Counted from the stretch's first letter, positions 25,296 through 34,753 are shown. The stretch is 64,000 nt of DNA from DASXRC01 sp036506495 (GCA_036506495.1 DASXRQ010000203.1:1-64000), one strand, 5' to 3'. Numbers and translations: made by a program. Notes: a model not told the origin generated them from the letters alone.

Positions 25296-26231
25296 GTGAA
25301 CCTGGCGGAGACCGGCGAGTTCGGCCTGATCGCCCGGGTAGTCGCCCGCCTGGGCGCCGGCCCGACCAGCCTGCTCGGGCCGGGCGACGACGCGGCGGTC
25401 GTGGTCGCGCCCGACGGACGGGTCGTCGCGACGACCGACGTTCTGGTCGAGGGTCGGCACTTCCGGCGGGACTGGTCGTCCGCGACCGAGGTCGGGCACC
25501 GGGCGGCCGCGGCGAACATGGCCGACATCGCGGCGATGGGCGCCATCCCGACCGCCCTGCTGGTCGCGCTGTGCGCGCCCCCCGAGCTCGACGTGCGGTG
25601 GGCCGAGGAGCTAGCCGACGGGCTCGGCGCCGAAGCGGCCGAGGCCGGGGCCAGCGTGGTCGGCGGTGACATGTCGGCGAGTCCGACGCTGACGATCGCC
25701 GTCACCGCCCTGGGGGACCTGCGCGGCGACGCGCCCGTGCTACGCTCCGGCGCCCGGCCGGGCGAGGTGGTGGCGCTCGCCGGACGGATCGGCTACGCCG
25801 CGGCCGGATACACCGTGCTCTCCCGCGGGTTCCGCACCCCGTCGCTGCTCGTCAAGGCGTACCGCCGGCCCGAGGTGCCGTACGCGGCCGGGCCGGCCGC
25901 CGCTCGCGCCGGAGCCACCTCGATGATCGACGTGTCGGACGGCCTGCTCGCCGATCTCGGCCACATAGCCGACGCCAGTGGAGTCCACATCGACGTGGAG
26001 ACCGCCGCGCTCGACATGCCGAACCAGATGCGCGATGCGGCCGAGGCGCTGGGCCTCGACCCGTTTATCTGGATCCTGACCGGCGGCGAGGATCACGCGC
26101 TCGTCGGCACGTTCCCCGGCGGGACGCTGCCCGACGGGTGGCGCGTCATCGGTCGCGTGTTGGAGGGCGGCGGCGTGACCGTCGACGGCGAACCGTTCCC
26201 GGGGCCACCGGGCTGGGACCACTTCCGCTGA
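25296..26231 (+). CDS. thiL: Thiamine-monophosphate kinase
   Basis: 311 aa. Seen: FGLIARVV, LGPGDDAAVV (metal-binding Asp pair), TTDVLVEGRHFRRDW, HRAAAANMADIAAMGA, GGDMSASPTLTIAVTALG and SMIDVSDGLLADLGHIA. It phosphorylates thiamine monophosphate to the active pyrophosphate coenzyme. GTG 25296 is preferred because GGAAGGGGA lies just upstream; the frame is open 63 bp further back. Confidence 0.95.
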   Translation: MNLAETGEFGLIARVVARLGAGPTSLLGPGDDAAVVVAPDGRVVATTDVLVEGRHFRRDWSSATEVGHRAAAANMADIAAMGAIPTALLVALCAPPELDVRWAEELADGLGAEAAEAGASVVGGDMSASPTLTIAVTALGDLRGDAPVLRSGARPGEVVALAGRIGYAAAGYTVLSRGFRTPSLLVKAYRRPEVPYAAGPAAARAGATSMIDVSDGLLADLGHIADASGVHIDVETAALDMPNQMRDAAEALGLDPFIWILTGGEDHALVGTFPGGTLPDGWRVIGRVLEGGGVTVDGEPFPGPPGWDHFR

Positions 26232-26274
26232 CACCGGTCCGTAACGAGCCGCCGGCCCCCGTACCCTTTCAATC

Positions 26275-26742
26275 GTGGGTGAGATCGAGATCCGGCCGGT
26301 CCGGTACGGCGCACCCGTGGCCCGGGAGCTGGTCGCGGCCGCGATGGCCGACCTGGCCGTCCGGTACGAGGCCACCGGCGACGAGACGCCCGTCCAGCCC
26401 ACGGAGTTCGACCCACCGGACGGCGCGTTCCTCGTGGCGTTCCTCGATGGCCGTCCCGTCGGGTGCGGGGGCTGGCGCAGCCACGCCGGCATGGCCGACG
26501 TCGCCGAGATCAAGCGGATGTACACCGTGCCCGAGGCGCGGGGGCGGGGCGTCGCGCGAGCGGTGCTCCGCGCACTGGAGGAGTCGGCCCGTCGGCAGGG
26601 GCGCAAGCGAGCGATCTTGGAGACGGGGTACGCGCAGCCCGAGGCGATCGCGATGTACGAGGAGAGCGGCTACGACCGGATCCCCCACTTCGGCTACTAC
26701 AAGGACGAACCGGGTGTCGTCTCGTTCGGCCGGGAGCTCTAG
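26275..26742 (+). CDS. GNAT family N-acetyltransferase
   Basis: 155 aa. The acetyl-CoA-binding motif IKRMYTVPEARGRGVARAVLRALE is clear, preceded by FLVAFLDGRPVGCGGWR and followed by ILETGYAQPEAIAMYEESGY. The acceptor substrate cannot be inferred. GTG start, 43 bp after thiL. Confidence 0.9.
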   Translation: MGEIEIRPVRYGAPVARELVAAAMADLAVRYEATGDETPVQPTEFDPPDGAFLVAFLDGRPVGCGGWRSHAGMADVAEIKRMYTVPEARGRGVARAVLRALEESARRQGRKRAILETGYAQPEAIAMYEESGYDRIPHFGYYKDEPGVVSFGREL

Positions 26743-26752
26743 GCACGCAAAC

Positions 26753-26780
26753 AGCCGCCGGGTCGGATGACCCGGCGGCT
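26753..26780. terminator. Bidirectional terminator between the GNAT gene and rpmB
   Basis: Perfect 12-bp stem AGCCGCCGGGTC and GACCCGGCGGCT with loop GGAT, between two convergent genes. Confidence 0.8.
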
Positions 26781-26801
26781 ATCGGACGCTTTGGCCGCGC
26801 G

Positions 26802-26993
26802 TCAGGCGCGGACGACCTTGCCGGCCTTGATGCACGACGTGCACACCTGCATCTTGCGGGTGTTGCCGCCGCCGGCCGGGGTACGCACCGTCTGGATGTT
26901 CGGGTTCCAGCGGCGATTGGTCTTCTTCTTCGACCACGGCACGTTGTGGCCGAAGCCTGGCCTCTTGCCACACACGTCGCACACGCTTGCCAC
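26802..26993 (-). CDS. rpmB: 50S ribosomal protein L28
   Basis: 63 aa. ASVCDVCGKRPGFGHNVPWS, KKKTNRRWNPNIQTV and the C-terminal CTSCIKAGKVVRA are diagnostic of L28. Both CxxC pairs are kept, so this is the zinc-binding form. The GTG start at 26993 gives the usual length; the open frame continues upstream. It stands alone, divergent from the DAK2 gene. Confidence 0.96.
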   Translation of the reverse strand: MASVCDVCGKRPGFGHNVPWSKKKTNRRWNPNIQTVRTPAGGGNTRKMQVCTSCIKAGKVVRA

Positions 26994-27165
26994 GGGATGC
27001 TCCAAGGATTGTTCGTTCTCGCAGGTCGCCCGCGTCAACACGCGGGGCAACCCGGCTAGGGTACCCGATCGCCTCGCGGCCCAGCGAATCGGCCCGCGCG
27101 CCCGCGTACCGGCCGCGGTACCCACATCGGGCCGGGTGTCGGGGCGGCCCAGTAGGCTTTCGGCC

Positions 27166-28848
27166 GTGCTGGAGACGCTCGACGCGGCCGCGGTCCACCG
27201 CTGGTGCGCGGCCGGGCTGGCGGGCCTGCGCCGTCACCAGAACGAGATCGATGAACTCAACGTTTACCCGGTCCCGGACGGCGACACCGGCACGAACCTG
27301 GTGCTCACCCTGACCTCGGCGCAGCGCGCGCTGGACGCCGGCGTGGCGAACGCCACCGACCTCGACCAGTCGCCCCTCGGGCTGGCCCTGAGCCAGATGG
27401 CACGCGGTGCCCTGCTCGGCGCCCGGGGCAACTCCGGGGTGATCGTCTCACAACTGTTGCGCGGGCTCGCCGACGCGCTCGCCACCGAGCCGACCGTCCG
27501 AGGCCGGGCGCTCGCCGGCGCGCTCGCCGTGGCGAACGACGCGGCGTACGCGGCCGTGGCCAGGCCGGTCGAGGGCACGATCCTGTCGGTGGCGTCGGCG
27601 GCGGCCGCGGCGGCCGCACGATCCGACACCGACGACCTCGCCCCGGTGGTGCGCGACGCGGCGGCGGAGGCGGCCCGCGCGCTGGCGCGCACGCCTGAAC
27701 AGCTGCCGGTGCTGGCCCGGGCCGGTGTGGTCGACGCCGGCGGTCGCGGCCTTGTCGTGCTCCTCGACGCTCTCGTGGAGGTCGTGTCCGGCCAGGCACC
27801 GCCCGACCGGGCGACCGCCCCGCCGGTCACCGCCCGCCGGCCGCTCGCCGCCGTCCGCGAGAGCGGCTCGACGGAGTACGCCTACGAGGTCCAGTTCCTG
27901 GTGGACGCCGACGACGGTGCCGTCCGGCGACTCTCGGCGACCCTCGGCGGCCTGGGCGACTCGCTCGTGGTGGTGGGAACCGGCGCGGCCAATGGCGAGG
28001 TTCCGACGTGGAACGTGCACGTGCACGTCAACGACGTCGGTGCCGCGCTGGAGGCGGGGGTGGTGGCCGGCCGGCCGTACCAGATCTCGGTGACCCGGTT
28101 CTCCGATCAGGCGGACGCGCCGCCGGCCGCCACGGCCGGGCCGGCTCCCGCGACGTCCGAGCGCCCGGTCGCCCCGGCGCCGGCGAGCGCCGATCCGGCA
28201 GCCCGGGCCACGGTCGTCGTCGCGGCCGGTGCCGGGCTGGCGTCGCTGTTCGCCGGTGAAGGAGCGACCGTGGTCGCGGGCAATCCGTCGACGGCCGAGC
28301 TGCTCGACGCGGTCCGGTCGACCGGGGCGGGCCAGGTCGTGATCCTGCCGAACGACCCGAACACGCAGGCCGTGGCCGCCGCCGCGGTGCGGGAGGCGGG
28401 CGCGGCGGGGTTCCAGGTGCGGGTGATCCCGACGCGGTCGCCGGTGCAGGCGCTCGCCGCGCTCGCCGTGTGCGACTCCGCCCGGCGGTTCGAGGACGAC
28501 GTGATCGCGATGGCCGAGGCCGCCGGTGCCTGCCGGTACGCCGAGGTCTGCCACGCCAGCCGGGACGCGTTGACGGTGGCCGGGCGCTGCCGGGCCGGCG
28601 ACGTGCTGGCCCTCGTCGAGGGCGAGGTCCATCTCATCGGTCACGAGCTGACGGTGACCTGCCGGGAGCTGCTCGACCGCATGCTCGGTGGCGGGGGCGA
28701 GCTCGTCAGTCTGCTCCTCGGGGCGGACGCGCCGCCGACCCTCGCCGGCGACCTGCGCGCCCACCTCGCCCGGGCGTGGCCGTTCGCCGAGGTGCAGGTG
28801 TACGAGGGTGGCCAGCCGTTCTACCCGCTGCTGGTGGGTGTCGAATGA
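27166..28848 (+). CDS. DAK2-domain (DhaL/FakA-like) kinase
   Basis: 560 aa. The N-terminal DhaL-like domain (about 1-200) has NVYPVPDGDTGTNLVLT, whose aspartates bind Mg-ATP, and GARGNSGVIVSQLLRG. The C-terminal part (about 340-560) resembles the FakA C-terminal domain (VILPNDPNTQAVAAAA, VRVIPTRSPVQALAALA). In Firmicutes FakA phosphorylates fatty acids bound to FakB; in actinobacteria the homologue lies before recG, as here, and its substrate is less clear. GTG start at 27166. Its stop overlaps the ATG of recG. Confidence 0.9.
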   Translation: MLETLDAAAVHRWCAAGLAGLRRHQNEIDELNVYPVPDGDTGTNLVLTLTSAQRALDAGVANATDLDQSPLGLALSQMARGALLGARGNSGVIVSQLLRGLADALATEPTVRGRALAGALAVANDAAYAAVARPVEGTILSVASAAAAAAARSDTDDLAPVVRDAAAEAARALARTPEQLPVLARAGVVDAGGRGLVVLLDALVEVVSGQAPPDRATAPPVTARRPLAAVRESGSTEYAYEVQFLVDADDGAVRRLSATLGGLGDSLVVVGTGAANGEVPTWNVHVHVNDVGAALEAGVVAGRPYQISVTRFSDQADAPPAATAGPAPATSERPVAPAPASADPAARATVVVAAGAGLASLFAGEGATVVAGNPSTAELLDAVRSTGAGQVVILPNDPNTQAVAAAAVREAGAAGFQVRVIPTRSPVQALAALAVCDSARRFEDDVIAMAEAAGACRYAEVCHASRDALTVAGRCRAGDVLALVEGEVHLIGHELTVTCRELLDRMLGGGGELVSLLLGADAPPTLAGDLRAHLARAWPFAEVQVYEGGQPFYPLLVGVE

Positions 28849-31031
28849 GGGTCACGGTGGACACGCCGCTGCAGCGGGTCGTCGGGGCGAAGACGGCCAA
28901 GGGCCTCGCCACGCACCTCGACCTGCACACCGCCGGCGACCTGCTCTACCAATTCCCCCGCCGGTACGAGCGGCGCGGCGAACACACCGACATCGGTGCG
29001 CTGACCGTCGGTGAGCAGGCGACCGTGCTGGCCCAGGTTCGAAACGCCAAGCTGCGTCCCCTGCGAAATCGGCCGGGAAACATGCTCGAGGTGACGGTCG
29101 AGGACGGTGTCGGCAGCAAGCTGAAACTGACCTTCTTCGGCCGCCGCCTGGAGTGGCGGCGGGAGCAGCTGTGGCCCGGCCGGTGGGGTCTGTTCGCCGG
29201 CAAGGTGACCGAGTTCAAGGAGGAGCGTCAGCTCACCCACCCCGAGTACGTGTTGTTCGGCGCCGACGACGAGGCGGCGGCCGACGAGGTCGGTGAGTTC
29301 GCCGGGGCGCTGATTCCCGTCTACCCAGCCGCCGCGCAGATGCCGACCTGGACCATCGCCCGGTCCATTCGGGTCCTGCTCGACACGCTCACCCCGCCCG
29401 ACGACCCACTGCCCGCGGCCGTCCGGGCCGGCCAGCACCTGATGGGCCTCGACGAGGCGCTGCACGAGATCCACCGCCCCGGGTCGTGGGAGGACCTCGG
29501 GCGGGCCCGCCTCCGACTGAAGTGGGACGAGGCGTTCGCCGTGCAGGTGACCCTCGTGCAGCGCAAGATTCGCGCGGCGTCCTGGCCGGCGAGACCCCGA
29601 CCGGGGCGGGGCGACGGACTGCTGGTCGCATTCGACGCCGCATTGCCGTACGAGCTGACCCGCGGCCAGCGGGAGGTGGGTCACCAGATCGCCGCCGACC
29701 TCTCCTCGGCGCATCCGATGCACCGGCTGCTGCAGGGCGAGGTCGGCTCGGGCAAGACGTTGGTCGCCGTGAGAGCGATGCTGCAGGTGGTCGACTCCGG
29801 GGGCCAGGCGGCGCTGCTGGCACCGACCGAGGTGCTCGCCGCGCAGCACCACCGCAACATCGCCGAGCTGCTCGGCCCGCTCGGCCGGGCCGGCGAGCTG
29901 GGCGGCGCGCTGGACGGGACGCGGGTCACGCTGGTGACCGGCTCCCAGACGGCGGCGGCCCGTCGGCGGGCGCTGGAGGAGGCCGGCTCGGGCGCGGCCG
30001 GCATCGTCGTGGGCACGCACGCGCTGCTGTACGAGGGGGTCGACTTCGCCGACCTCGGCCTGGTCGTGGTCGACGAACAACACCGGTTCGGCGTCGAGCA
30101 GCGGGACGCGCTGCGGGCGAAGGCCGAGCAACCCCCGCACGTGCTGGTCATGACCGCGACGCCGATTCCGCGCACGGTCGCGATGACGGTCTACGGCGAT
30201 CTGGAGAGCTCGACGCTGACCGAGCTTCCGGTCGGGCGCTCGCCGATCGCGTCGTACGTGGTGCCGGCCGCGGAGAGGCCGGCGTACCTGGACCGGGCCT
30301 GGCGGCGGTTGCGCGAGGAGGTCGCGGCGGGGCACCAGGCGTACGTTGTGTGCCCGCGCATCGGGGACGGACCGTCCGCCGAGGATGTCGCGTCGGTCGC
30401 CGAGGACGGAGCACGGCGTGCTCCGCTGGCGGTGCTGGAGGTGGCGCCATTGCTCGCGACGGGGCCGCTCGCCGGGCTGCGCCTCGGTGTCCTGCACGGC
30501 CGCCTGCCCGGCGACGAGAAGGATTCCGTGATGCGGGCGTTCGCGGCCGGCCAGCTCGACGTGCTCGCGGCCACCACGGTCGTGGAGGTCGGGGTCGACG
30601 TGCAGAACGCGACGATGATGGTGATCCTGGACGCCGACCGGTTCGGCGTCTCCCAACTGCACCAGCTGCGGGGCCGCGTGGGCCGGGGCACGGCGCCCGG
30701 ACTGTGCCTGCTGGTGACCGAGGCTCCGGAGGCGTCGTCGGCCCGCGAGCGGCTGACCGCGGTGGCGTCCACACTGGACGGCTTCCGGCTCGCCGAGCTC
30801 GATCTCGAGCAGCGTCGCGAGGGGGACGTGCTCGGCGCCACGCAGTCCGGTCGGCGTTCGCACCTGCGCCTGCTATCCCTGCTGCGGGACGCCGACCTCA
30901 TCCGCGACGCGCGGGCCGAGGCGATCGCGTTGGTCGAGGAGGATCCGGAACTGGCCGGCCACCCGGCACTGGCCGCCATGGCGGCGGCGATGGTCGGCGA
31001 TGAGCGCGCGGAGTACCTGGAGAAGGGCTGA
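28845..31031 (+). CDS. recG: ATP-dependent DNA helicase RecG
   Basis: 728 aa. An N-terminal wedge/OB region (YQFPRRYERRGEHTDI; EVTVEDGVGSKLKLTFFGR) is followed by helicase motifs: Walker A GEVGSGKTLVAVRAML, Walker B VVVDEQHRFGVEQR, motif III TATPIPRTVAMT, and late motifs TTVVEVGVDVQNATMM and QLRGRVGRG. It remodels stalled replication forks and branch-migrates Holliday junctions. ATGA overlap with the DAK2 gene implies coupled translation. Confidence 0.97.
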   Translation: MRVTVDTPLQRVVGAKTAKGLATHLDLHTAGDLLYQFPRRYERRGEHTDIGALTVGEQATVLAQVRNAKLRPLRNRPGNMLEVTVEDGVGSKLKLTFFGRRLEWRREQLWPGRWGLFAGKVTEFKEERQLTHPEYVLFGADDEAAADEVGEFAGALIPVYPAAAQMPTWTIARSIRVLLDTLTPPDDPLPAAVRAGQHLMGLDEALHEIHRPGSWEDLGRARLRLKWDEAFAVQVTLVQRKIRAASWPARPRPGRGDGLLVAFDAALPYELTRGQREVGHQIAADLSSAHPMHRLLQGEVGSGKTLVAVRAMLQVVDSGGQAALLAPTEVLAAQHHRNIAELLGPLGRAGELGGALDGTRVTLVTGSQTAAARRRALEEAGSGAAGIVVGTHALLYEGVDFADLGLVVVDEQHRFGVEQRDALRAKAEQPPHVLVMTATPIPRTVAMTVYGDLESSTLTELPVGRSPIASYVVPAAERPAYLDRAWRRLREEVAAGHQAYVVCPRIGDGPSAEDVASVAEDGARRAPLAVLEVAPLLATGPLAGLRLGVLHGRLPGDEKDSVMRAFAAGQLDVLAATTVVEVGVDVQNATMMVILDADRFGVSQLHQLRGRVGRGTAPGLCLLVTEAPEASSARERLTAVASTLDGFRLAELDLEQRREGDVLGATQSGRRSHLRLLSLLRDADLIRDARAEAIALVEEDPELAGHPALAAMAAAMVGDERAEYLEKG

Positions 31032-31053
31032 CGCGCCCGGGCCGTCGCCGCCG

Positions 31054-31917
31054 TCAGGCGCGGACCAGCAGGCAGTCGTACTCGAGAATGCGTAGGGTCC
31101 CGCCGTCCCGGTTCACCGGGAACATTCCGCTGACCTCGAAGCCGGCCCGTTCGTAGGTGGACAGCGCCTCCGGCAGGCGCGGCATGCCCTCATAGATGCG
31201 CAGCAGCGCCACCTCGGACTGCATCGCGACCACGTCCCGGTGGCGTTCACCGAGGCCCTCGAAGGCCCGCACGTCGTAGCCCTGCGTGTCGAGCTTGAGG
31301 AAGATGCGCGGACGGTCCAGGCCCGGCGGCAGGATCTCGTCGAGCACCCCGTCCAGCCGGCGGACCGGAACCCGCAGGGTCGCGGGCCGGCGCAAGCTCT
31401 GAAAACGTCGCTCGCCGTACTCCGACGCCGGCAGCAGCGAGCTCAGCGTGTTCCGCGTGACGTTCATGTCCGCGGTGTCGTCGGCGCTGCCCAGCGCCAG
31501 GTTGTGCACGGACCACCGGGCGTCCGGGGCGGCGTTGGCCGCGAGCTCGGTGAAGAACTGCGGCACCGGCTCGAAGGACACGATGTGTCCGCGGTAGCCG
31601 ATGCGCCGCAGCATCGTGGCGTACTGCCCGGCGTTCGCGCCGACGTCGAGCACGCAGTTGACCTCGTACCTGGTCAGCAGCTCGGCGAGGTGACGCTCGC
31701 CGAGCCACATGAACATGTGCTTGTCCCGCTGCCACCGTTCGCCGCCGAGCAGCGTCCGGCGGGTCACGATGGCGACGTCGGTGGCGAGGTCGACGAGGTC
31801 GTAGCCGTCACTCCGGACGCGGCGGCGAACGAGGTAGGCGCCGCATCCGAGATTCGTAACGTGTACGCCGGCCTTGGCCAGCAGCCATTTGACGCTCTGC
31901 CGCACTCTGCGAGCCAT
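31054..31917 (-). CDS. FkbM-family methyltransferase
   Basis: 287 aa. SAM-binding motif NCVLDVGANAGQYATMLR, then GHIVSFEPVPQFFTELA, and the FkbM C-terminal IFLKLDTQGYDVRAFEGL. Members O-methylate sugars or polyketides; a glycan substrate is inferred from the adjacent glycosyltransferase, which starts upstream on the same strand with only 15 bp between the genes. A hydrophobic N-terminal helix is weak. Confidence 0.9.
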   Translation of the reverse strand: MARRVRQSVKWLLAKAGVHVTNLGCGAYLVRRRVRSDGYDLVDLATDVAIVTRRTLLGGERWQRDKHMFMWLGERHLAELLTRYEVNCVLDVGANAGQYATMLRRIGYRGHIVSFEPVPQFFTELAANAAPDARWSVHNLALGSADDTADMNVTRNTLSSLLPASEYGERRFQSLRRPATLRVPVRRLDGVLDEILPPGLDRPRIFLKLDTQGYDVRAFEGLGERHRDVVAMQSEVALLRIYEGMPRLPEALSTYERAGFEVSGMFPVNRDGGTLRILEYDCLLVRA

Positions 31918-31932
31918 CGTCGTCCGCCGTGC

Positions 31933-33540
31933 CTAGCCCGCGTGACGCGGCCGGATGTGGCGGACGGCGTCCCGGGCGATCCCGGATGCCCGGCCGATCA
32001 GCCGCAGGCTCCGCCGCCGAACGCCGCCCACGACCCGCCTGCCCGCGGCGCCCGCCTCCTGCCCAACGGCGAGGACGAGGCGCGAGACGTCGTCCGGGCC
32101 GGGCCGCACCGGCGCCCGGCCGGCCCTCGTCGGCCGCAGGTCGGACGAGTCGTCCAGGGTCTGGTTCTCGCCGATGGCCAGCCGGCGGTGCCTGCCACCG
32201 GCTCGCACGTCGGTGACAGCCGTCCACCGTCCGTCGGCCAACGGTCGGCCGTCGTCGGCGGCAGCCAGCCTGACCTCCACCGCGGCGCCCGTGTCGGTGC
32301 GCCGGGCGGGCACGACGAGCTCGCGGCCGTCGTCGCGACGCAGCACCAGCGACCAGGACACGTCGGGTGCCCGCAGGGCGGGAAGGGTCGCGTCCCAGAT
32401 GATCCGCAGGAGGCCATTCCGGCACGTGACGCGCACCCGGCAGTGGTCCAGGGTTAGCACGCCGGTGATGTCGTAGCACGCATCGGGTACGCCCCGTCCC
32501 GGATCCCGGAAGAACGGGTACGCCGCGTACGCCCGGTCGCCGTCGACCACCGCCCGCGGCCGCGTACCCGATCGTTCGTACTCGGAGAGCTCGACGAGCT
32601 CGGTCGTGCGGCGCCGCCGGATCAACGCGCCGCGGATCCGCTCCAGCGGCGCGAGCGGGTCGAACACCTCCGGCGGGATCAGGTCGTCCAGGATCTCCGC
32701 GGACCGCTTGACGTACTCCTCGCGTACCTCGGCCGGCAGGCCCGCGAACCACCTGCCGAACTTGCCCGCGATCTCCACCTGCGCCCAGCGCCTGAGCATC
32801 CCGTCCCTGGCCGGGCCGGGCGTGGTGTTGGCCACCACCGTCTCGACCGCGAACCGCACGACGGGGAAGAAGGTCGCCGGGTCGGCGGGCTGTTGGGTCA
32901 GGTGTGCGGCGTGCTCGCGCAGCACGAGGTGGTAGCAGTCGTAGTCCGCCACGACGGAGATGGCCCGGGCCAGGAAGTAGGCGGGCACGATCAGCGGCTG
33001 CTCCTCGGCGAGCCGTACCCCTTCGGCGAAGCGCAGCCCGTTGTCCACGATGAGGGACCGCCTGACCAGCTTGTGCGCGGTCAGGCTCCAGACGGCGTCC
33101 GTGCTGACCACGTCGCCGCGCTCCACGCTGCGGCGGAAGGGTCGTGTCGCCGCGGTCCGGTTCACGCCACGGATGCGTCCGAGCACGATGTCCGACTCGT
33201 TGCGGGAAGCGACGGCGAGCATGCGTTCGAGGGCCTCGACGCCCAGGTAGTCGTCCGCGTCCGCGAAGAACACGTACTCCCCGCGGGCCAGCGCGACCGC
33301 CCGGTTGCGCGGCGCTCCGGGCGCCCCGGAGTTCGGCTGGTGAACGACGCTGATGTTCGGATGACTCGCGGCCCAGCCGTCGAGCTTGTCCGAGCTGCCA
33401 TCGGTTGACCCGTCGTCGACCGCCACCACTTCGAGGTGGTCGAACCCGATCGTCTGCCCGACGATCGAGCGCAGGCACTCATCGAGGTAGTCCGCGGCGT
33501 TGTACACCGGGATCACGACCGTGATCTGAGGATCCCCCAC
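31933..33540 (-). CDS. Family 2 glycosyltransferase with a long C-terminal extension
   Basis: 535 aa. The N-terminal GT-A domain (about 1-230) begins ITVVIPVYNAADYLDECLRSI and has VDDGSTDGSSD, NSGAPGAPRNRAVALARGEYVFFADADDYL (DxD). The remaining ~300 residues include a helical region and a beta-rich end (residues about 370-480, e.g. GRWTAVTDVRAGG) like those attached to actinobacterial teichoic-acid glycosyltransferases. A cell-wall glycan or glycopolymer substrate is inferred. GTG 33540 is the last reasonable start before a very AT-rich promoter; the frame is open further upstream. Confidence 0.88.
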   Translation of the reverse strand: MGDPQITVVIPVYNAADYLDECLRSIVGQTIGFDHLEVVAVDDGSTDGSSDKLDGWAASHPNISVVHQPNSGAPGAPRNRAVALARGEYVFFADADDYLGVEALERMLAVASRNESDIVLGRIRGVNRTAATRPFRRSVERGDVVSTDAVWSLTAHKLVRRSLIVDNGLRFAEGVRLAEEQPLIVPAYFLARAISVVADYDCYHLVLREHAAHLTQQPADPATFFPVVRFAVETVVANTTPGPARDGMLRRWAQVEIAGKFGRWFAGLPAEVREEYVKRSAEILDDLIPPEVFDPLAPLERIRGALIRRRRTTELVELSEYERSGTRPRAVVDGDRAYAAYPFFRDPGRGVPDACYDITGVLTLDHCRVRVTCRNGLLRIIWDATLPALRAPDVSWSLVLRRDDGRELVVPARRTDTGAAVEVRLAAADDGRPLADGRWTAVTDVRAGGRHRRLAIGENQTLDDSSDLRPTRAGRAPVRPGPDDVSRLVLAVGQEAGAAGRRVVGGVRRRSLRLIGRASGIARDAVRHIRPRHAG

Positions 33541-33630
33541 GGTTGCGACAATAACGGCATATAGGTCTATAAAAGAACGTAATCGGCCGCAGTGGCCCGC
33601 AACCATGGGCGCGGGTGCGCCCATGGTTGC
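33541..33630. promoter_or_regulatory. AT-rich glycosyltransferase/rsmD intergenic region with a perfect palindrome
   Basis: On the minus strand TATAGACCTATATG (within about 33557-33573) gives plausible -10 elements for the glycosyltransferase gene, with a very short leader. At 33599-33630 is a perfect 14-bp inverted repeat, GCAACCATGGGCGC and its complement, with loop GGGT. Position between divergent genes favours an operator over a terminator, but that is not proven. Confidence 0.5.
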
Positions 33631-33680
33631 GCCGCGGTGTCGCCCTCGCGCACGCCGTCGTGGGCGTACCGTCGGCGCCG

Positions 33681-34241
33681 ATGACCAGGATCGTGGCCGG
33701 CATGCTCGGCGGCCGCCGCATCGCCGCACCGCCCGGCCGGCACACCCGACCCACCTCCGACCGGGTCCGCGAGGCACTGTTCAGCGCGCTCGAGGCGCTG
33801 ACCGATCTGCGCGGTGCCCGCGTCGCCGACCTGTACGCGGGGTCCGGCGCGGTAGGGCTGGAGGCGTACTCCCGCGGCGCGAGCCACGTACTGCTGGTCG
33901 AATCGGATCCCCGGGCGGGCGCGGTCGCCCGCGCGAACATCGCCGCGCTCGGCGCGACCGGCGTGCGGCTGCTGACCGGCCGGGTCGCTCAGGTGCTCGC
34001 CGCCGGGCCGGCCGACGGCGCGTACGACGTCGTCTTCGCCGACCCGCCGTACGACGAACCCGATGAGGAGATCACCGCGATGCTGGGCGCGCTCGTCGGC
34101 GGTGGCTGGCTGGCAGCGGACGCCGTGGTCGTGGTGGAGCGGTCGAGCCGGTCTCCGGAGATCGCCTGGGTGCCCGGCGTCACCGGCCTGCGCGGCCGCC
34201 GGTACGGCGAGACGACCCTTTGGTACGGTCGCCGATCGTGA
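33681..34241 (+). CDS. rsmD: 16S rRNA m2G966 methyltransferase RsmD
   Basis: 186 aa. It begins MTRIVAGMLGGRRIAAPPG, then RPTSDRVREALFSAL, SAM motif DLYAGSGAVGLEAYSRGA, and catalytic DPPYDEP. It methylates G966 of 16S rRNA in the 30S subunit. ATG 33681 is the conserved family start. TGA overlaps the GTG of coaD. Confidence 0.96.
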   Translation: MTRIVAGMLGGRRIAAPPGRHTRPTSDRVREALFSALEALTDLRGARVADLYAGSGAVGLEAYSRGASHVLLVESDPRAGAVARANIAALGATGVRLLTGRVAQVLAAGPADGAYDVVFADPPYDEPDEEITAMLGALVGGGWLAADAVVVVERSSRSPEIAWVPGVTGLRGRRYGETTLWYGRRS

Positions 34242-34753
34242 GCACAGACGCCATCGTCCGACGAGCGGTCTGCCCCGGGTCGTTCGATCCGGTGACCAAC
34301 GGACACCTCGACATCATCGGCCGAGCGAGCGGGCTATTCGACGAGGTGATCGTCGCGGTCCTGGTGAACGAGGCCAAGACCGGCCTGTTCACGGTGGACG
34401 AGCGGATCGCGATGCTGCACGAGGTCACGGCTCCCTACCCGAACGTGCGGATCGAGTCCTTCCAGGGCTTGCTCGTCGACTTCTGCCGGGCCCACGACGC
34501 CCCCGTGGTGATCAAGGGGTTGCGGGCCGTCAGCGACTTCGACTACGAGCTGCAGATGGCACAGATGAACCACGGGCTGGCCGGCGTCGAGACGCTGTTC
34601 ATGCCGACGAACCCCCTCTACTCGTTCATCGCGTCGAGCCTCGTCAAGGAGGTCGCCAAGTGGGGCGGTGATGTCTCGGGGCACGCACCCGACGTGGTCG
34701 TGCGTGCCCTTGAGAAGAGGTTCCGCGGAGATGCCGCCCCCGGCGCTCGGTGA
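34238..34753 (+). CDS. coaD: Phosphopantetheine adenylyltransferase
   Basis: 171 aa. VCPGSFDPVTNGHLDIIGRAS holds the T/HxGH nucleotidyl-transfer motif, with KTGLFTVDERIAMLHE, VIKGLRAVSDFDYELQMAQMN and the late SFIASSLVKEVAKWGGDVS. It makes dephospho-CoA from ATP and 4'-phosphopantetheine, the penultimate step of coenzyme A synthesis. Translationally coupled to rsmD, as in many actinobacteria. Confidence 0.97.
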   Translation: MSTDAIVRRAVCPGSFDPVTNGHLDIIGRASGLFDEVIVAVLVNEAKTGLFTVDERIAMLHEVTAPYPNVRIESFQGLLVDFCRAHDAPVVIKGLRAVSDFDYELQMAQMNHGLAGVETLFMPTNPLYSFIASSLVKEVAKWGGDVSGHAPDVVVRALEKRFRGDAAPGAR

